This document shows, piece by piece, positions 9,182 to 19,130 of a DNA stretch of 64,000 bases. How positions within the stretch are numbered: position 1 is the stretch's first letter; every line of letters begins with the position of its first letter. This DNA is from Saccharothrix obliqua. Its GTDB lineage: Bacteria > Actinomycetota > Actinomycetes > Mycobacteriales > Pseudonocardiaceae. The stretch lies in the NCBI RefSeq assembly GCF_019375475.1, contig NZ_JAHXGQ010000001.1, positions 496,001-560,000 of the forward strand, given 5' to 3'. The translations under genes were made by a program, and so were the position numbers. The notes below the pieces were generated by a model that was given only the letters and a program-made list of their open reading frames with translations, ran no database searches and was not told where the DNA came from.

Positions 9182-10315
9182 GTGCGCGATCTGGTCGAGA
9201 TCGGCATGGGCCGGACCGCGAGGCGGGCCTACGAGCTGGACGACGTCGAGATCATCCCGTCCCGCCGGACCCGGTCCTCCAAGGACGTGTCGACGGCGTG
9301 GCAGATCGACGCCTACCGGTTCGAGATCCCGCTGATCACGCACCCGACCGACGCGATCGTGTCGCCGGGCACGGCGGTCGCGGTGGGCGAGCTGGGCGGT
9401 CTCGGCGTGCTGAACGCCGAGGGCCTGTGGGCGCGGCACGCGGACGTGGAGGACGCCCTGTTCCGGCTGGTGCAGTCGGTGGAGGACACCGACGACCCGG
9501 CCGCGCCGGTCAAGGTGCTCCAGGAGCTGCACTCCGCGCCGGTCCGGATGGACCTGATCACCGAGGCGATCAAGCAGGTGCGGGAGTCCGGGGTCACGGT
9601 GGCGGTGCGGGTCAGCCCGCAGCGCGCCGCCGAGCTGACGCCGGACCTGCTCGCGGCGGGCGTGGAGGTCCTGGTCGTGCAGGGCACGATCATCTCGGCG
9701 GAGCACGTGTCGCGGGACGGCGAGCCGCTGAACCTGAAGTCGTTCATCGCGGACCTCGACATCCCGGTGATCGCGGGCGGCGTGGGCGACTACCGGACGG
9801 CGATGCACCTGATGCGCACGGGCGCGGCGGGCGTGATCGTCGGCTACGGCTACACGCCGGGCGTGACCACGACGGACTCGGTGCTGGGCATCGGCGTGCC
9901 GATGGCCACGGCCATCGCGGACGCGGCGGCGGCGCGCCGGGACTACCTGGACGAGACCGGTGGCCGGTACGTGCACGTCATCGCCGACGGCGGCGTGCTG
10001 ACCAGCGGTGACGTGGCGAAGTCGATCGCGTGCGGCGCGGACGCGGTGATGCTCGGCGAACCGCTCGCCGCGGCGGCCGAGGCGCCCGGCCAGGGCCTGT
10101 ACTGGACGGCGTCGTCGGCGCACCCGTCGGTGCCGCGCAGCCACGTGTCGACGGGCGTGGACCAGGTGGTGGACCTGCGCAGCCTGCTGTTCGGGCCGTC
10201 GGTGGACCCGCGTGGCGTGACGAACCTGTTCGGCTCGCTGCGCCGCGCGATGGCCAAGACGGGTTACTCGGACATCAAGGAGTTCCAGAAGGTCGGCCTG
10301 ACCGTCCGGGGCTGA
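9182..10315 (+). CDS. guaB3: GuaB3-family IMP dehydrogenase-related protein
   Basis: 377 residues from GTG 9182 with a GAGAGGA ribosome site. It has the IMPDH/GMPR barrel fold signature (VIADGGVLTSGDVAKSIACG) without a CBS insert and starts with the family hallmark MRDLVEIGMGRTARRAYELD. The Cys loop of true IMPDH is not evident: the corresponding region reads GYTPGVTTTDSVLG. GuaB3 proteins form a separate clade in actinobacteria and cyanobacteria; IMP oxidation has been reported for some members, but the actinobacterial role is less settled. It sits 47 nt after guaB, so one operon is likely. A terminator follows. Confidence 0.92.
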   Translation: MRDLVEIGMGRTARRAYELDDVEIIPSRRTRSSKDVSTAWQIDAYRFEIPLITHPTDAIVSPGTAVAVGELGGLGVLNAEGLWARHADVEDALFRLVQSVEDTDDPAAPVKVLQELHSAPVRMDLITEAIKQVRESGVTVAVRVSPQRAAELTPDLLAAGVEVLVVQGTIISAEHVSRDGEPLNLKSFIADLDIPVIAGGVGDYRTAMHLMRTGAAGVIVGYGYTPGVTTTDSVLGIGVPMATAIADAAAARRDYLDETGGRYVHVIADGGVLTSGDVAKSIACGADAVMLGEPLAAAAEAPGQGLYWTASSAHPSVPRSHVSTGVDQVVDLRSLLFGPSVDPRGVTNLFGSLRRAMAKTGYSDIKEFQKVGLTVRG

Positions 10316-10323
10316 CCGCCGCT

Positions 10324-10349
10324 CCCCGGCCGCTCGCGGGCGGCCGGGG
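10324..10349 (+). terminator. Terminator after guaB3
   Basis: A 10-bp GC stem (CCCCGGCCGC and its complement) with a short loop lies 8 nt past the guaB3 stop. Confidence 0.75.
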
Positions 10350-10386
10350 TCTGGCTGTTACCCGAAGTCACCCCTAACCTGCTCCC

Positions 10387-12099
10387 ATGGGTGAACTCGC
10401 CGGTAACAACACCGACTACGACGTCGTGGTGGTGGGATCGGGCTTCGGTGGCAGCGTCGCCGCGCTCCGCCTGACCGAGAAGGGGTACCGGGTCGCCGTC
10501 GTCGAGGCGGGTCGCCGGTTCGCCGACGACGAGTTCGCCAAGACCTCCTGGGACCTGCGGCGTTACCTCTGGGCGCCCGCGCTGGGCTGCTACGGCATCC
10601 AGCGCATCCACGCTTTGCGCGACGTGGTCGTGCTGGCCGGCGCGGGTGTCGGCGGCGGGTCGCTGGTGTACGCGAACACGCTGTACCGGCCGCTCAAGCC
10701 GTTCTACGCGGACCGCCAGTGGGCGCACATCACCGACTGGGAAGCCGAACTCGCGCCGTACTACGACCAGGCGAGCCGGGTGCTCGGCGTCGTGGAGAAC
10801 CCGACCACCACGCCGTCCGACGAGGTCATGCGGCGGGTGGCGGAGGACATGGGCGTCGCCGACACCTACCACCCGACGCCGGTCGGCGTGTTCTTCGGCG
10901 AACCGGGTCGGGTCGCGGAGGACCCGTACTTCGGCGGCGCGGGACCGCACCGCACCGGGTGCGTGGAGTGCGGCGCGTGCATGACCGGCTGCCGGGTCGG
11001 CGCGAAGAACACCCTGGTGAAGAACTACCTGTACCTGGCCGAGCGCCACGGCGCCGCGGTGCTGCCGCTGACCACCGTCACCGACCTGCGGCAGGCGGCG
11101 GACGGCACGTGGGTGGTGGGCACCCGCCGCACCGGCGCGAAGTTCCGCGCCGGCCGCCACACCATCACGGCGGGCCAGGTCGTGCTGGCCGCGGGCACGT
11201 GGGGCACCCAGCAGCTGCTGCACCGGATGAAGGCCGAGGGCGCGTTGCCGCGGTTGTCGGCCCGGCTCGGCGAGCTGACCCGCACCAACTCCGAGTCGAT
11301 CATCGGCGCGGGCCGGACCACCGTGGACGAGGACCGCGACTTCAGCCGGGGCGTGGCGATCACGTCGTCCATCCACCCCGACGACCGCACCCACATCGAG
11401 CCCGTCCGGTACGGCAAGGGCAGCAACGCCATGGGCCTGCTCCAGACGCTCGCCACCGACGGCGGGCGGAGCACGCCCCGGCTGGTCCAGTTCCTGCGCC
11501 AGGCGGTGCGCCACCCGGTGCGGTTCGCGCGGGTCCTGTCCGTGCGCCGGTGGAGCGAGCGGACGGTGATCCTGCTGGTGATGCAGAGCCTGGACAACTC
11601 CATCACCACCTACCGCCGGCGGGGCCCGTTCGGGTGGCGGCTCACGTCCCGGCAGGGCCACGGCGAGCCGAACCCGTCGTTCATCCCGGCCGGGCACCGG
11701 GCGAACCTGCTGGCCGCCGAGCACATCGGCGGCGTGGCGGGCGGCACCTGGGGCGAGCTGTTCGACATCCCGCTGACCGCCCACCTCATCGGCGGCTGCC
11801 CGATCGGCTCGGACGCCGGTTCCGGCGTGATCGACCCGTACCACCGGGTCTTCGGGTACCCGAACCTGTCGGTGGTGGACGGCTCGGCGATCTCCGCGAA
11901 CCTCGGCGTGAACCCGTCGCTGACCATCGCGGCGCAGGCCGAGCGGGCGTTCGCGCTGTGGCCCAACAAGGGCGAGGTGGACGGGCGTCCGGCGCCGGGC
12001 GCGGCGTACCGGCGGGTGGCACCGGTGCGCCCGGTGCGGCCCGCCGTGCCGGGGTCCGCGCCCGGCGCGCTGCGGCTGCCGGTCGTCCGGGTGACCTGA
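10387..12099 (+). CDS. GMC-family oxidoreductase (ChoD-like cholesterol oxidase homologue)
   Basis: 570 residues. The N-terminal Rossmann FAD motif is VVVVGSGFGGSVAALRL, and the GMC second FAD segment appears near residue 85 (LAGAGVGGGSLVYANTLY). The C-terminal GMC signature with the active-site region is VVDGSAISANLGVNPSLTIA. A four-Cys stretch (CVECGACMTGCRVGAK, near 195-210) resembles that of ChoD-type oxidases. No signal peptide is visible, so a cytoplasmic or membrane-associated flavoenzyme is expected. Position after guaB3 equals Mycobacterium choD (Rv3409c). The substrate is probably a sterol or other secondary alcohol, but cholesterol oxidase activity of ChoD itself is disputed. Confidence 0.88.
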   Translation: MGELAGNNTDYDVVVVGSGFGGSVAALRLTEKGYRVAVVEAGRRFADDEFAKTSWDLRRYLWAPALGCYGIQRIHALRDVVVLAGAGVGGGSLVYANTLYRPLKPFYADRQWAHITDWEAELAPYYDQASRVLGVVENPTTTPSDEVMRRVAEDMGVADTYHPTPVGVFFGEPGRVAEDPYFGGAGPHRTGCVECGACMTGCRVGAKNTLVKNYLYLAERHGAAVLPLTTVTDLRQAADGTWVVGTRRTGAKFRAGRHTITAGQVVLAAGTWGTQQLLHRMKAEGALPRLSARLGELTRTNSESIIGAGRTTVDEDRDFSRGVAITSSIHPDDRTHIEPVRYGKGSNAMGLLQTLATDGGRSTPRLVQFLRQAVRHPVRFARVLSVRRWSERTVILLVMQSLDNSITTYRRRGPFGWRLTSRQGHGEPNPSFIPAGHRANLLAAEHIGGVAGGTWGELFDIPLTAHLIGGCPIGSDAGSGVIDPYHRVFGYPNLSVVDGSAISANLGVNPSLTIAAQAERAFALWPNKGEVDGRPAPGAAYRRVAPVRPVRPAVPGSAPGALRLPVVRVT

Positions 12100-12132
12100 A
12101 AACGGCCGGTCCGCTCCCCGTGCGGCGGTCCT

Positions 12133-13107
12133 ATGGTGGGAGGCGTGGCAGCGAAGCCGTTTGCGTCCAGCGCCGACCTCGCCCCGAAGGACGAGGAGTT
12201 CGTGGAACTCGCGGAGGGCGTCTACGCCCTGACCGCCGAGGGCGACCCGAACGTGGGCGCCGTGGAGGGCGAGGACTTCCTGGTCTGCGTCGAGGCGAGA
12301 GCCACCCCCGTCGCGGCCCGGCGGTGGCTGGACCGACTGCGCGAGCACACCGGCAAACCGGTGCGGTACCTGGTGCTCAGCCACTACCACGCGGTGCGGA
12401 CGCTGGGCGCGAGCGCGTTCGGCGCGGACGAGGTGATCGCGCACGAGCTGACCCGGACCCTCATCGCCGAGCGCGGCAGGCAGGACTGGGAGAGCGAGTA
12501 CGGCCGGATGCCGCGGTTGTTCGAGGAGCCCTCGTCCATCCCGGGCCTCACCTGGCCGACGCTGACGTTCAGCGACCGCCTCACCATCCCCCTCGGGGGC
12601 GACCGGGGCGTGCTGGAGCTGCGGTACTGCGGGCGCGGGCACACGGCGGGCGACATCGTGGCGTGGCTGCCGCACCAGCGCATCCTGTTCGCGGGCGACC
12701 TGGTGGAGGCGCAGGCCGCGCTGTACACCGGCGACGCGTTCCACGACGAGTGGGCGACGTCCACTTTGGACACCGTGCACGCGCTCGGCGCGGAGGTGCT
12801 GGTCGGCGGGCGCGGCCCGGTGGTGCGCGGCCGGGGCGCGGTGGAGGCGGCGATCGCGCAGTCCCGGCACTTCCTGGACGAGCTGAGGCGCACGGTGGGC
12901 GCGGTGCACGAGTCCGGCGGCACGGTGGCGGAGGCGTTCGAGGCGGCGCACCGCGCCCTCGCGCCCCGCTACGGGCGGTGGCCGATCTTCGAGCACTGCC
13001 TGCCGTTCGACGTGCAGCGGTACTGGGACGAGTGCGACGGCGTGGACTGGCCGCGCATCTGGACGGCCGAGCGCGACCGCGAGGTGTGGGCCGCGTTGCA
13101 GCGCTGA
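12133..13107 (+). CDS. Metallo-beta-lactamase-fold hydrolase with atypical metal motif
   Basis: 324 residues from ATG 12133; a GTG at 12145 is an alternative start. MBL-fold landmarks are LVLSHYHAVRTLGAS, GRGHTAGDIVAWLP and ILFAGDLVE. The first motif should be HxHxDH but reads H-Y-H-A-V-R, so the Asp and third His ligands are missing while both first His, the motif-3 His and the motif-4 Asp remain. I believe this variant recurs in MBL proteins paired with FAD monooxygenases, which fits the next gene 15 nt downstream. A ring-product or lactone hydrolase role in aromatic degradation is an inference; no substrate can be named. Confidence 0.82.
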   Translation: MVGGVAAKPFASSADLAPKDEEFVELAEGVYALTAEGDPNVGAVEGEDFLVCVEARATPVAARRWLDRLREHTGKPVRYLVLSHYHAVRTLGASAFGADEVIAHELTRTLIAERGRQDWESEYGRMPRLFEEPSSIPGLTWPTLTFSDRLTIPLGGDRGVLELRYCGRGHTAGDIVAWLPHQRILFAGDLVEAQAALYTGDAFHDEWATSTLDTVHALGAEVLVGGRGPVVRGRGAVEAAIAQSRHFLDELRRTVGAVHESGGTVAEAFEAAHRALAPRYGRWPIFEHCLPFDVQRYWDECDGVDWPRIWTAERDREVWAALQR

Positions 13108-13122
13108 GCGGAGGTGGGCGCG

Positions 13123-14421
13123 GTGGGCGCGGAACTGCCCGTCGTGGTGGTCGGCGCGGGACCGGTGGGCATGACGGCGGCGTTGCTGCTGGCCCGCGCG
13201 GGCATGCCGAGCGTGGTGCTGGAGGCCGCCGCCGAGCGCACCGCCGTCGGCAGCCGGTCCATCTGCGTGCAGCACGACGTGCTCAACGTCCTGGAGCGGG
13301 TCGGCGCGGGGCGTGCCGTGGTCGACGCGGGCGTCACCTGGTACCGGGGGCGGACGTTCTACCGGGGTCGCGAGGTGCTGACCGTGGAACTGCCGCGCCG
13401 CGAGGGCTTCCCGCCGTTCGTCAACACGCCGCAGACCGAGGTGGAACGCGTCCTCGACGACCTGGTGCGGCGCGAACCGCTGATCGACCTGCGGTGGGGG
13501 CGGCGGGTGACCGACCTGCGGCAGGGCGCCACCGTGCGGGTGACCGCCGGGGGCGAGGTGGTCGAGGGCACGCACTGCCTGGCCGCCGACGGCGCCCGGT
13601 CCACCGTGCGCGACCTGCTCGGCATCGGGTTCGTCGGCCACTCGTTCGAGGACCTGTTCGTGATCGCCGACATCCGGGTCGACCTCGGGCACGCCGAACC
13701 CGAGCGGCTGTTCCACTTCGACCCCGCCTGGCACCCGGGCAGGCAGGTGCTGCTGCACCCGCAACCGGGCGGCGTCCACCGGGTCGACTGGCAGGTGCCC
13801 GCCGGGTTCCACCTGGAGCCCGAGCACATCCGCGCCATCACCGGCGACCGCCCGTACGAGGTGCTGTGGCAGTCCACCTACCGGTTCCACCAGCGGCGGG
13901 CGACGCGGTTCCGCGACGGCCGCGTGCTGCTGATCGGCGACGCCGCGCACGTGATGAGCCCGTTCGGCGCGCGTGGCCTCAACTCGGGCATCTGCGACGC
14001 GGACAACGCCGTGTGGAAGGTCGTGCTGGACCGCCGCGGTGAGGCCGGACCCGCGTTGCTGCCGTCCTACGAGCAGGAGCGCGGCGCCGCCGCCGACGAG
14101 AACCTCCGCGTCACCGGGGCCACCATGCGGTTCCTGGTGCCGCGCACCGAGGCCGAGCGCGCTTACCGCCACGAGGTGCTCAGCGGCGGCCGGACCGCCG
14201 AGATCGACTCGGGTCGGCTGTTCGAGCCGTTCGCCTACCGCGACTCGCCGCTCACCACGCCCGGCTGCCCGGGTGAACTGGTGGCCGGCAGCCACCGGTG
14301 CGGCCCCGGTTTCACGTACGACGGCGGGCGGTTGATCCGCCCGGACGGCCACCTCGCGGCGGTCGACCCGCCCGACCCGGCCGCGGCGCTGCGCCGGGCC
14401 ACGGGTTTCGTCAGAGGGTGA
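13123..14421 (+). CDS. Class A FAD-dependent aromatic monooxygenase
   Basis: 432 residues from GTG 13123, chosen because AGCGGAGG ends 8 nt upstream; GTG 13114 is also in frame. It has the GXGXXG FAD motif (VVVVGAGPVGMTAALLLARA), the DG motif (CLAADGARSTVRDLLG) and the GD motif (RVLLIGDAAHVMSPFGARGLN). These define the UbiH/MhpA/PheA hydroxylase family, which inserts one oxygen atom into phenolic rings using NAD(P)H. It is shorter than MhpA-type enzymes because the C-terminal thioredoxin-like domain is abbreviated. It forms a two-gene unit with the MBL hydrolase. Its last 11 nt overlap the end of the convergent aldehyde dehydrogenase gene. Confidence 0.9.
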   Translation: MGAELPVVVVGAGPVGMTAALLLARAGMPSVVLEAAAERTAVGSRSICVQHDVLNVLERVGAGRAVVDAGVTWYRGRTFYRGREVLTVELPRREGFPPFVNTPQTEVERVLDDLVRREPLIDLRWGRRVTDLRQGATVRVTAGGEVVEGTHCLAADGARSTVRDLLGIGFVGHSFEDLFVIADIRVDLGHAEPERLFHFDPAWHPGRQVLLHPQPGGVHRVDWQVPAGFHLEPEHIRAITGDRPYEVLWQSTYRFHQRRATRFRDGRVLLIGDAAHVMSPFGARGLNSGICDADNAVWKVVLDRRGEAGPALLPSYEQERGAAADENLRVTGATMRFLVPRTEAERAYRHEVLSGGRTAEIDSGRLFEPFAYRDSPLTTPGCPGELVAGSHRCGPGFTYDGGRLIRPDGHLAAVDPPDPAAALRRATGFVRG

Positions 14422-15856
14422 TGTCGGTGAGCACCATGGTGCGCTCCTCGGTGAAGTCCTCCATCGCCGAGCGCACCCCCTCGCGACCGGTGCCCGAGCC
14501 CTTCACCCCGCCGTACGGCATCTGGTCGGCCCGGTACGACGGCACGTCGCCGATGATCACGCCGCCGACCTCCAGTTCCGCCGCGGCCCGGAACGCCACC
14601 GCCACGTCCCGCGTGAACACGCCCGCCTGCAACCCGTAGTCGGTGGCGTTGGCCTGCTCGAACGCCTCGTCCAGCGACTCCACCACGGACACCGCGAGCA
14701 CCGGCCCGAAGACCTCCTCCCGCCACAGCTTCGCCGTCGCGGGCACGTCCTGCACCACGGTCGGCTCCACCGAAGCGCCGCTGCGCCCGCCGCCGACGTG
14801 CAGCCGCGCGCCGCCGTCGACGGCCTCGGCCACCCACTCCTCGACGCGCCGCGCGTTGTCCTCGTCGATCAGCGGGCCCACCTCGACCTCCGGGTCGTGC
14901 GGGTCGCCGGTCCGCAACGCCCGCACCGCCGCGACCAGCTTCGGCACGAACTCCTCCGCCACGTCGCGGTGCACCAGCACCCGCTGCACCGCGATGCACG
15001 ACTGGCCCGCCTGGTAGTTGCCGAACGTGGCGATCCGCGTCGCCGCCCGGTCCAGGTCCGGCCAGTCGGGGCAGACGATGGCCGCCGAGTTGGAGCCCAG
15101 CTCCATCAGCATGTGCTTGCGGGGCGCGGCGTCGGTGAGGGACCAGCCGACCGACGTGGAACCGGTGAACGAGATCACCGGCAGCCGCTCGTCCGCCACC
15201 AGGTTCTTCATGTCACCGCCACGCACCGGCAGCACCGAGAACGCGCCCTCCGGCAGGTCGGTCTCCGCCAGCAGCTCACCGAGCAGCAACGCGGACAGCG
15301 GCGTGGCGGACGCGGGTTTCACCACCACCGGCGCGCCCACGGCCAGCGCGGGCGCGACCTTGTGCGCCACCAGGTTCAGCGGGAAGTTGAACGGGGCGAC
15401 GGCCAGCACCGGCCCGCGCGGCACGCGGCGCACCAGGGCGAGCCTGCCCTCGCCGGTGACGTCGGTGTCCAGGCGCTGGAGGTCGCCGGTGAACCGGCGG
15501 GCCTCCTCGGCGGCGAACCGGAACGTGGCGACCGCCCGGGTCACCTCGGTGTTCGCCCACTTGAGCGGTTTGCCGTTCTCGGCGGTGATGGTCTCGGCGA
15601 CCTCCTCGGCCCGCTCCGCCAGCGCCCGCGACACCTGGAGCAACGCCTCCGCGCGCACGTGCGCGGGGGTGCGCCGGAACTCCTTCGCGACCGCCGCGGC
15701 TGCCGCCACCGCCCGTTCCACCTGGTCAGGCCCGGGTACGGCGACCGAGGCGACCTCTGTGCCGTCGTAGGGGTGGGAGACGGTGATGGCCTGCGTGCCC
15801 TGCTCGGGGTGTCCGGCGATCCAGCAGGGCCGGGGCTGCGGGGTGGTCGCGTCCAT
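14411..15856 (-). CDS. NAD(P)-dependent aldehyde dehydrogenase
   Basis: 481 residues from ATG 15856; an in-frame TTG 9 nt upstream is less likely. The ALDH fold is complete: cofactor segment (VAPFNFPLNLVAHKVAPALA), Glu general base in LMELGSNSAAIV, nucleophilic Cys in YQAGQSCIAVQRVLVH, and the C-terminal EEVFGPVLAVSVVESLDEAF. The ELGSN form (not ELGGK) places it among the glyceraldehyde-3-phosphate/lactaldehyde-type ALDHs rather than betaine or retinal enzymes. TAGGTT lies 7 nt before the ATG, so the transcript may be leaderless. A link to the convergent monooxygenase/MBL pair is possible but not shown. Confidence 0.9.
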   Translation of the reverse strand: MDATTPQPRPCWIAGHPEQGTQAITVSHPYDGTEVASVAVPGPDQVERAVAAAAAVAKEFRRTPAHVRAEALLQVSRALAERAEEVAETITAENGKPLKWANTEVTRAVATFRFAAEEARRFTGDLQRLDTDVTGEGRLALVRRVPRGPVLAVAPFNFPLNLVAHKVAPALAVGAPVVVKPASATPLSALLLGELLAETDLPEGAFSVLPVRGGDMKNLVADERLPVISFTGSTSVGWSLTDAAPRKHMLMELGSNSAAIVCPDWPDLDRAATRIATFGNYQAGQSCIAVQRVLVHRDVAEEFVPKLVAAVRALRTGDPHDPEVEVGPLIDEDNARRVEEWVAEAVDGGARLHVGGGRSGASVEPTVVQDVPATAKLWREEVFGPVLAVSVVESLDEAFEQANATDYGLQAGVFTRDVAVAFRAAAELEVGGVIIGDVPSYRADQMPYGGVKGSGTGREGVRSAMEDFTEERTMVLTDITL

Positions 15857-15903
15857 GGGGGACAACCTAGGCCGTGCTGAGCACCCCGCGCAGGTCTGAG
15901 ACG

Positions 15904-17472
<1,569 letters not shown>

Positions 17473-17488
17473 CCCCGGGACGCGACGA

Positions 17489-17518
17489 AGGCCACCCCGC
17501 CGCGTGGCGGGATGGCCT
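17489..17518 (+). terminator. Terminator after guaA
   Basis: A 13-bp stem with one A-C mismatch (AGGCCACCCCGCC against GGCGGGATGGCCT) and a GCGT loop lies 16 nt after the guaA stop. It also faces the convergent small membrane protein gene. Confidence 0.85.
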
Positions 17519-17609
17519 CCTCCGACCCCCGTGATCACTCCATCGATTCCCTCGAACCCCTTCGAACCCCCCTGTCCCCGGCACCGCGGCCACCGCGGCG
17601 CCGAAGCTC

Positions 17610-17813
17610 TCACCTCCGACGTCGGGCGGAGCCCGCGAGCAGCCCCAGGCCGATCACCATCGCGCCGCCGGCCAGGACCCACCTGAGGTCCAGGAAGTCC
17701 GGCCACGACGCGCCGTCGGACAGCATGTAGGCGGCGGCGACCAGGGCGGCGGCCCCGAACACCAGCCCCACCACGTCGATTCCCCGCTTCTCGCTCAACT
17801 CCTGGTCAGCCAC
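17610..17813 (-). CDS. Small two-helix membrane protein
   Basis: 67 residues with two hydrophobic helices (about 13-31, VVGLVFGAAALVAAAYML; about 43-60, RWVLAGGAMVIGLGLLAG) and a basic end RRRR. It overlaps the 3' end of the upstream PspC gene by 8 nt, so translation is probably coupled and the two products likely act together. No named family is recognised. It is the last gene of the minus-strand unit opposite the histidine kinase. Confidence 0.8.
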   Translation of the reverse strand: MADQELSEKRGIDVVGLVFGAAALVAAAYMLSDGASWPDFLDLRWVLAGGAMVIGLGLLAGSARRRR

Positions 17814-19020
17814 GGCTCACCACCACCTCTCCCACCGCTGCGCGCACGTCCAGCTCCACCTTCAGACCACCGTCGGCCCCGCCGTCCTCGGTGACCGTCG
17901 TCGACCGGTTGCGGCCGTCGACGCGCTTCCCGAGGCAGTCCACCGAACCGATCGACGCCTCGCACGTCGCCACGACCTGCGCGTCCGCGGGCACCGTCAC
18001 CCGCGCGCTGCCCGCGCCGACCTCCACCCGCGTCTTCACCGAGCCGGTCGCGGGCAACCCGGTCAGGTCGACCTCGACGGTGCCGACGTTGGAGTCGTAC
18101 CGGTCCTCCACCTGGTCCGTCGCGGCCGGTCGGGCCGTCACGTCGCCGAAGCGGTCCGAACCGCCGTACCAGGAGAAGTTCACGCTGGTCAGCACCACGC
18201 CGACCAGGCTGAGCGGCACCACCAGCCCGATCAGGCCACGCGCGCCGCCCCGGAACGCGCCGACCAGCAGGCCCAGGCCGAGCGTCGCCACCACCAGGCC
18301 GATGGTGTGCTGCGGCGTGAACCACGAGCTGTACGAGGAGGACACCAGCGACCCGGCGAGCACCACCATGGCCAGGCCGAACGTCGCCCCGCCCACGCGC
18401 GACCTGCGGCGGCGGCGGACCGGCCGCGGTTGCGGCGCGACGGGTGCCGCCTCGGTCGCCGGCTCGGGCAGGTCCCAGGCGAACGGCGCCGCGCCCAGCG
18501 GGTCCCACGCCGGCGGCGTCGTCGTCGTCACGCGGGTCGTCGGGGGATCGGCGGTGTCCACGGTGCTCACCTCGGGTGCAGGGGTCGGACGGTTGACGTG
18601 GCCCCGGCCGCGGTGCAGCGCGTAGATCGCGCCGAGGGACAGCAGCACGCCGCCCACCAGGGTGAAGCCGCCGTCCACGAAGAAGCCGGACGCGGGGAAC
18701 ACCGCGAGGCCGAGCAGCACGGTCAGCGGCACCGGGGTCGAGCTGCGGCCCCGGCCGATCAGGGCCTCGGCGGCGGACACCTCGTCGTCGGCCTGCGGCA
18801 GCCACAGCCAGCCCAGCAGGTAGATCAGGATGCCCGCACCGTTGCACAGCGCCATGGCCACGAACGCGACGCGCACGATCACCGGGTCGACCTGGTACCG
18901 CTCGGCGATACCGGCGGCGACACCCGCGATCTTGCGCCCGCCGTGCGGCCGCCTGGGTCGGCTGACCCAGAAGTCCTTCAGCGTCTCCTCGACGCCCGCT
19001 GCGCTCAGGTTCCCGCTCAC
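17806..19020 (-). CDS. PspC-domain membrane protein, LiaF-like
   Basis: 404 residues from GTG 19020; an in-frame ATG at 19056 would add 12 residues. A PspC domain lies at about 10-75 (PRRPHGGRKIAGVAAGIAER). Several further hydrophobic helices follow, then a Thr/Pro-rich linker (140-205) and a C-terminal beta-rich domain resembling the LiaF/toastrack fold (TVEVDLTGLPATGSVKTRVE). PspC/LiaF proteins sense envelope stress and restrain a partner kinase. The partner is encoded divergently from a shared ~110-bp control region and itself carries PspC, making this a LiaFSR-like module. The signal is unknown. Confidence 0.86.
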   Translation of the reverse strand: MSGNLSAAGVEETLKDFWVSRPRRPHGGRKIAGVAAGIAERYQVDPVIVRVAFVAMALCNGAGILIYLLGWLWLPQADDEVSAAEALIGRGRSSTPVPLTVLLGLAVFPASGFFVDGGFTLVGGVLLSLGAIYALHRGRGHVNRPTPAPEVSTVDTADPPTTRVTTTTPPAWDPLGAAPFAWDLPEPATEAAPVAPQPRPVRRRRRSRVGGATFGLAMVVLAGSLVSSSYSSWFTPQHTIGLVVATLGLGLLVGAFRGGARGLIGLVVPLSLVGVVLTSVNFSWYGGSDRFGDVTARPAATDQVEDRYDSNVGTVEVDLTGLPATGSVKTRVEVGAGSARVTVPADAQVVATCEASIGSVDCLGKRVDGRNRSTTVTEDGGADGGLKVELDVRAAVGEVVVSRG

Positions 19021-19130
19021 GGTGACGAGAATGCTGCTTCGGGGGACGATGCACATCGGGGATCCACCCTGAACCGGGTATCGGGTGGAACCCTGATGAT
19101 TCGATATTGGGCCCGTGTGACGATCGTGGG

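Noticed and set aside
10264..14352. A 1362-codon open frame on the minus strand
   Set aside because: It is antisense to four recognisable genes (GMC oxidase, MBL, monooxygenase, end of guaB3), and its translation is Arg/His/Pro/Gly-rich with no domain: a GC-rich shadow frame.
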